A stretch of 9,728 bases of DNA from Bdellovibrionales bacterium (GTDB lineage Bacteria > Bdellovibrionota > Bdellovibrionia > Bdellovibrionales > JAMPXM01): assembly GCA_005793615.1 (NCBI GenBank), contig SXRI01000432.1:1-9728 (forward strand). The letters are read 5' to 3'. The translations under genes and the position numbers were made by a program. Each line of letters starts with the position of its first letter. The stretch's first letter is position 1. Shown here in pieces: positions 6,126 to 9,728 of this stretch. The notes under the pieces were generated by a model. The model made no database searches. It was not told where the DNA came from and was given only the letters and a program-made list of their open reading frames with translations.

Positions 6126-8821
6126 CGGGTCTCTCCTCCACTAGCCAGGCCACTACCAGAAATTGCCGCCTGAGCCGCAGCCAGACGCGCGATCGGAACT
6201 CTGTAGGGCGAGCAGCTGACGTAATCGAGCCCCGTTTTTTGGAAAAACTGGATCGAATCGGGATCGCCGCCGTGCTCACCACAAACTCCGACTTTCAAGT
6301 CTTGTTTGGTCCGACGCCCGAGGTCAACAGCCATTTTCACAAGTTTGCCAACACCGATTTGATCAATCGTGACAAACGGATCAGCTTTGAAGATTCCTTC
6401 GCTCACGTAGCTACCTAGAAACCGTGCAGCATCGTCGCGTGACAGACCCAACGTGGTTTGCGTCAAATCGTTGGTTCCAAAGCTGAAAAAATCAGCATGT
6501 ACGGCGATTTCATCAGCTGTGACTGCGGCGCGTGGAAGTTCAATCATAGTGCCGACTTTGTAATCAAATTTCACGGCCATCTCTTTTTGTACGGCTTCAA
6601 CTTCTTTGACCACCAACTCACGTAGCTTCAATAGCTCCGAGTCCATACCGACGAGCGGAATCATGATCTCAGGCACGAGTTTCATGCCCTCTTTCACCAA
6701 TTGACCTGCGGCTTCAGCAATAGCCCGCGTTTGCATGATGTAAATTTCCGGGAAGGTAATTGCCAAACGACAGCCGCGGTGACCGAGCATCGGGTTGAAC
6801 TCGTGTAGCGCTTTTACTTTCAGGCGTAGCCTCTCGAAATCGACCTTGATGCGTTCGGCCAAATCACGAGTTTCATCATCGGTATGGGGAACAAACTCAT
6901 GCAGTGGCGGATCGAGAAGGCGGATGGTCACCGGAAAGCCCTTCATCGTCTTAAAGAGCTCGAGGAAATCATGACGCTGCATCGGCAGTAGGCGCTCTAA
7001 AGCTTCTTCTCGCTCAGCCTTACCCTCAGCGATGATCATTTCGCGCATCACATCGATGCGATCAGCACCAAAGAACATATGTTCCGTGCGACAAAGACCA
7101 ATACCCTCGGCGCCAAAATCGCGGGCGGTAATGGCATCTTTAGGCGTATCGGCGTTGGCGCGCACGCCCATGGTGCGATACTTGTCAGCAAGTTTCATCA
7201 CGCGCTCAAAAACCGCATCGAGTTTTGGCTCGACAGTTTTCACTTCACCAAGATAAACGGCACCGGTCGAACCATCGAGAGTGATGATGTCGCCTTTTTT
7301 CAGTACGTACCCGGCAACGCGCATTTCCTCTTTCAAATAATCAACCGTAACGTCACCGACGCCGGCCACACAGCACTTACCCATGCCACGTGCGACCACC
7401 GCCGCGTGCGAAGTCATACCACCTCGAGTGGTGAGAATTCCCTGCGCCGCTACCATCCCGAGAATGTCTTCGGGCGAAGTTTCGATACGCACAAGAATGA
7501 CTTTCTTGCCTTTTTCTCTCCAGTCACAGGCCTCTTCACTGGTGAAAACGATTTGCCCACAAGCACCACCAGGTGACGCCGGCAAGCCTTTCGCCAGCTG
7601 CGTTTTTTTCGCTTTAGGATCCAGCATCGGATGCAGAAGTTGATCGAGCGAATGGGCGTCAAGGCGAATCAGAGCTTGTTTTTCGGTGATCAAACCCTCA
7701 TCGATCATATCGCTGGCGATCTTCAGCGCCGCCGGTGCCGTACGCTTACCGTTGCGCGTTTGCAGCATCCAAAGACGATCCTGCTCGATCGTAAATTCCA
7801 TGTCCTGCATGTCTTTGTAGTGACCTTCGAGTTTCTTATAGATATCAACGAGCTCCGTGTAGATTTTGGGCATCTTCTCTTCGAGAGATGTACCTACGGC
7901 ATTATGGAAAGCCGCTTCGTCACGAGTCAGGTTATTCGGGGTGCGAATCCCCGCAACCACGTCTTCACCTTGCGCATTCACCAGCCATTCGCCATAAAAC
8001 TTGTTCTCGCCAGTCGAAGGATTGCGCGAAAAGGCAACACCGGTCGCCGAATCATCGCCCATATTCCCGAAAACCATCGACTGGACATTAACGGCCGTTC
8101 CCCAGCTTTCCGGAATTCCGTGAAGCCCGCGGTAGGCAATCGCACGGGGCGTATTCCAGCTGCGGAAGACAGCACCGATCGCGCCCCACAGTTGGTCTTT
8201 GGCATCCGATGGGAACTTCTGCCCCGTGGCTTCAAAAATCTGCGCCTTAAACTTCTTCACCAAATGCTGCAGATCTTCAGTCTTCATTTCGGTGTCGAGC
8301 TTGTATTTCTTTTCGTCTTTGAGGTCTTCGAGAGTGACATCGAGGAACGACGAGTTCATGCCCATGACGACGTCCGAATACATCTGCACGAAACGGCGAT
8401 AGGAGTCCCAAGCAAAACGAGGATTGCCCGATTTTTTCGCCAAACCCTCAACAGTTTCATCGTTGAGACCAAGATTCAAAATGGTATCCATCATCCCCGG
8501 CATTGAAGCACGCGCTCCCGAACGCACGCTCACCAAGAGCGGATTCTCACGGTCACCGAACTTCTTGCCGATCTTTGTTTCGACCCGCAGCAAGGATTTC
8601 TCGACATCAGTGATCACGTCGGCAGGAATTTTCTGACTTGATTGATAGAAACGCGAGCATACCGCTGTCGAAATCGTGAATCCCGGTGGCACCGGAATAC
8701 CAAGCGCTGTCATTTCGGCGAGGTTGGCGCCTTTGCCGCCCAAGAGCTCTTTCATTCCGGCATTACCTTCAGTTTCGCCGGCCGCAAAGAAAAACACTGA
8801 TTGTCCTGATGAACTAGCCAC
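6122..8821 (-). CDS. ppdK: Pyruvate, phosphate dikinase
   Basis: An 899-residue cytosolic enzyme that reversibly converts pyruvate, ATP and phosphate to phosphoenolpyruvate, AMP and pyrophosphate, linking glycolysis and gluconeogenesis. The N-terminal ATP-grasp part (about 1-370) has GGKGANLAEM (28-37) and SMPGMMDTILNLGLN (106-120). The phosphohistidine domain carries TTRGGMTSHAAVVARGMG with the swinging His472. Thr470 sits two residues before it, at the site that the PPDK regulatory kinase/phosphatase modifies in other organisms. The C-terminal PEP/pyruvate barrel (about 520-890) has GLCRTEHMFF, FGTNDLTQTTLG and GVCGEHGGDP with catalytic Cys847. Length and motif order are those of PPDK, not of PEP synthase. 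The start is GTG at 8821, with AAGGAG 7 bases upstream. It lies 29 bases after glyS and overlaps smc by 4 bases. No gene for the regulatory protein is visible here. Confidence 0.97.
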   Translation of the reverse strand: MASSSGQSVFFFAAGETEGNAGMKELLGGKGANLAEMTALGIPVPPGFTISTAVCSRFYQSSQKIPADVITDVEKSLLRVETKIGKKFGDRENPLLVSVRSGARASMPGMMDTILNLGLNDETVEGLAKKSGNPRFAWDSYRRFVQMYSDVVMGMNSSFLDVTLEDLKDEKKYKLDTEMKTEDLQHLVKKFKAQIFEATGQKFPSDAKDQLWGAIGAVFRSWNTPRAIAYRGLHGIPESWGTAVNVQSMVFGNMGDDSATGVAFSRNPSTGENKFYGEWLVNAQGEDVVAGIRTPNNLTRDEAAFHNAVGTSLEEKMPKIYTELVDIYKKLEGHYKDMQDMEFTIEQDRLWMLQTRNGKRTAPAALKIASDMIDEGLITEKQALIRLDAHSLDQLLHPMLDPKAKKTQLAKGLPASPGGACGQIVFTSEEACDWREKGKKVILVRIETSPEDILGMVAAQGILTTRGGMTSHAAVVARGMGKCCVAGVGDVTVDYLKEEMRVAGYVLKKGDIITLDGSTGAVYLGEVKTVEPKLDAVFERVMKLADKYRTMGVRANADTPKDAITARDFGAEGIGLCRTEHMFFGADRIDVMREMIIAEGKAEREEALERLLPMQRHDFLELFKTMKGFPVTIRLLDPPLHEFVPHTDDETRDLAERIKVDFERLRLKVKALHEFNPMLGHRGCRLAITFPEIYIMQTRAIAEAAGQLVKEGMKLVPEIMIPLVGMDSELLKLRELVVKEVEAVQKEMAVKFDYKVGTMIELPRAAVTADEIAVHADFFSFGTNDLTQTTLGLSRDDAARFLGSYVSEGIFKADPFVTIDQIGVGKLVKMAVDLGRRTKQDLKVGVCGEHGGDPDSIQFFQKTGLDYVSCSPYRVPIARLAAAQAAISGSGLASGGETR
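6133..6139 (-). promoter_or_regulatory. Strong ribosome binding site for smc, inside the end of ppdK
   Basis: On the minus strand GGAGGAG ends 7 bases before the TTG at 6125. This near-perfect Shine-Dalgarno sequence lies within the last codons of ppdK (the Gly-Gly-Glu of its C-terminus) and is the main support for the TTG start. The in-frame product begins with RIKKLDIVGFKSF, matching the usual SMC N-terminus. Together with the TTGA overlap it implies coupled but independently strong initiation. Confidence 0.85.
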
Positions 8822-8828
8822 TCTAAAG

Positions 8829-8834
8829 CTCCTT
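8829..8834 (-). promoter_or_regulatory. Ribosome binding site for ppdK
   Basis: AAGGAG on the minus strand lies 7 bases upstream of the GTG at 8821, within the 29-base gap after glyS. It supports the GTG start. There is no room for a promoter or terminator in this gap, so ppdK is probably read through from glyS. Confidence 0.75.
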
Positions 8835-8850
8835 ATAACTGCCTGAAGTT

Positions 8851-9728
8851 TTACTTGTTGAAATTCTTAAAGCCCGCAAAGACGTACTGCGATACCTGGG
8901 CGACATCGATGCGGTCCTGTTTCATGGTATCGCGATGACGAATCGTCACTTTTTTGTCGTTGAGCGAGTCGAAATCGAAAGTCACGCAGTACGGGGTTCC
9001 GATCTCGTCCTGACGGCGATAACGTTTACCGATCGATTGCGAATCGTCGTAGGAGACGTCGAAATCCTGCGCTAGCTCGTTACGCAGAGCCATGGCCGGC
9101 CCCTGCAACTCGGCTTTTTTCGACAGCGGCAAAATCGCCACTTTCACCGGTGCCAAGTCCGGATGGAAGCCCATGACCACACGAACATCCTCTTTACCGT
9201 CCTCGTCAGTCGATTTTTCCTCGCGATAAGCATCGCACATCACCGTGAGCACCAGGCGGTCGCACCCGATCGCGGTCTCGATGACGTAGGGGACGTATTT
9301 TTCTTTCGCCTGCTCGTCGAAATACTCAAGTTTCTTGCCGCTAAATTTTGCGTGCTGCGTGAGATCGAAGTCGGAACGGTTATGAATACCCTCAAGCTCC
9401 TGCCAGCCGAACGGAAACTGATATTGAATATCGCCGGCCTTGAGCGCGTAGTGCGCAAGCTCCTCTTTGAGATGCTCGTGAAAGCGTAAATTGCTCTCGC
9501 GAATACCGAGACCTTTGAGAAAGTTCCAACGGGTTTCACGCCAACGCTCCCACCAATCGAGGTCGGAGCCGGGTTTTACGAAATATTGCATCTCCATCTG
9601 TTCGAACTCACGCGTACGGAAGATAAAGTTACCGGGAGTGATTTCATTACGAAACGATTTGCCGATAGCGGCGATGCCGAAGGGGATTTTTTTCCGCGAA
9701 GTCGTCTGAATGTTTTCGTAGTTAACGA
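8851..9728 (-). CDS. glyS: Glycyl-tRNA synthetase, alpha2 type (partial, N-terminus beyond right edge)
   Basis: The C-terminal 291 residues of a class II aminoacyl-tRNA synthetase that charges tRNA-Gly. The frame is open to the window edge, so the start is not visible; a methionine at 9597 lies inside the conserved motif 2 and is not the start. Motif 2 reads FRNEITPGNF...RTREFEQMEMQYF (about 9577-9654), preceded by KKIPFGIAAIGKSF. Motif 3 is ETAIGCDRLVL, with GCDR at 9256-9267. The anticodon-binding domain follows, with HPDLAPVKVAILPL and SIGKRYRRQDEIGTPYCV, diagnostic of the single-chain homodimeric GlyRS and not the alpha2beta2 GlyQ/GlyS enzyme of most Proteobacteria. Some databases call this type glyQS. 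It ends at TAA (8851-8853) and is the most upstream operon gene seen here. Confidence 0.95.
   Translation of the reverse strand, partial: VNYENIQTTSRKKIPFGIAAIGKSFRNEITPGNFIFRTREFEQMEMQYFVKPGSDLDWWERWRETRWNFLKGLGIRESNLRFHEHLKEELAHYALKAGDIQYQFPFGWQELEGIHNRSDFDLTQHAKFSGKKLEYFDEQAKEKYVPYVIETAIGCDRLVLTVMCDAYREEKSTDEDGKEDVRVVMGFHPDLAPVKVAILPLSKKAELQGPAMALRNELAQDFDVSYDDSQSIGKRYRRQDEIGTPYCVTFDFDSLNDKKVTIRHRDTMKQDRIDVAQVSQYVFAGFKNFNK

Noticed and set aside
7631..8506. Long plus-strand open frame of 291 codons
   Set aside because: It is exactly antisense to the conserved ATP-grasp and linker part of ppdK. It has no ribosome site or recognisable motif, and its composition is a mirror of the PPDK codons.
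9595..9597. ATG at 9597 as the start of glyS
   Set aside because: The frame stays open to the edge of the window, and the residues upstream (KKIPFGIAAIGKSFRNE...) are conserved GlyRS motif 2 sequence, so this methionine is internal.

Overview
This window is ordinary chromosomal sequence from a bacterium of moderate GC content. It contains one compact four-gene operon on the minus strand (right to left: glyS, ppdK, smc and a PIG-V-like membrane glycosyltransferase gene) and one lone secreted-protein gene on the plus strand, pointing toward the end of the operon. I see no transposase, phage gene, CRISPR array, tRNA or rRNA. The organism looks Gram-negative and possibly belongs to Bdellovibrionota/Oligoflexia or another lineage of the former Deltaproteobacteria. 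That guess rests mainly on the secreted HEXXH protein, whose C-terminal CRLDTYFNG...RPLCWFKP pattern I associate from memory with predatory Bdellovibrio-type bacteria. The other genes are too universal to place it, and no search was run.

Layout. Positions 1-379 are a non-coding leader region. They hold a candidate intrinsic terminator (136-161), an imperfect 19-bp direct repeat with a 30-bp period, two adjacent perfect inverted repeats (185-206 and 212-234), a possible -10 box, and a duplicated Shine-Dalgarno-like sequence before the plus-strand gene. Positions 380-1279 (+) encode a 299-residue exported putative zinc metallopeptidase with an HEAGH motif. A short 77-base convergent gap with one hairpin separates it from the operon. 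Positions 1357-2511 (-) encode a polytopic PIG-V/GT-C-type glycosyltransferase. Positions 2520-6125 (-) encode a complete chromosome-condensation SMC ATPase. Positions 6122-8821 (-) encode pyruvate phosphate dikinase. Positions 8851-9728 (-) encode the C-terminal part of an alpha2-type glycyl-tRNA synthetase, cut by the right edge of the window.

How they fit together. The minus-strand genes are packed tightly (29-base gap, 4-base overlap, then an 8-base gap or 4-base overlap) with no room for internal terminators, so they are probably co-transcribed from a promoter beyond the right edge. ppdK starts with GTG and smc with TTG, each with a good ribosome binding site, and smc starts inside a TTGA overlap with the ppdK stop codon. 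Functionally the operon mixes translation, central carbon metabolism, chromosome organisation and envelope glycosylation, so the linkage looks like growth-related co-expression, not one pathway. I did not find convincing evidence of a wholly new system. The most novel content is the uncharacterised secreted HEXXH protein with its structured upstream region, followed by the PIG-V-like enzyme attached to the smc operon.
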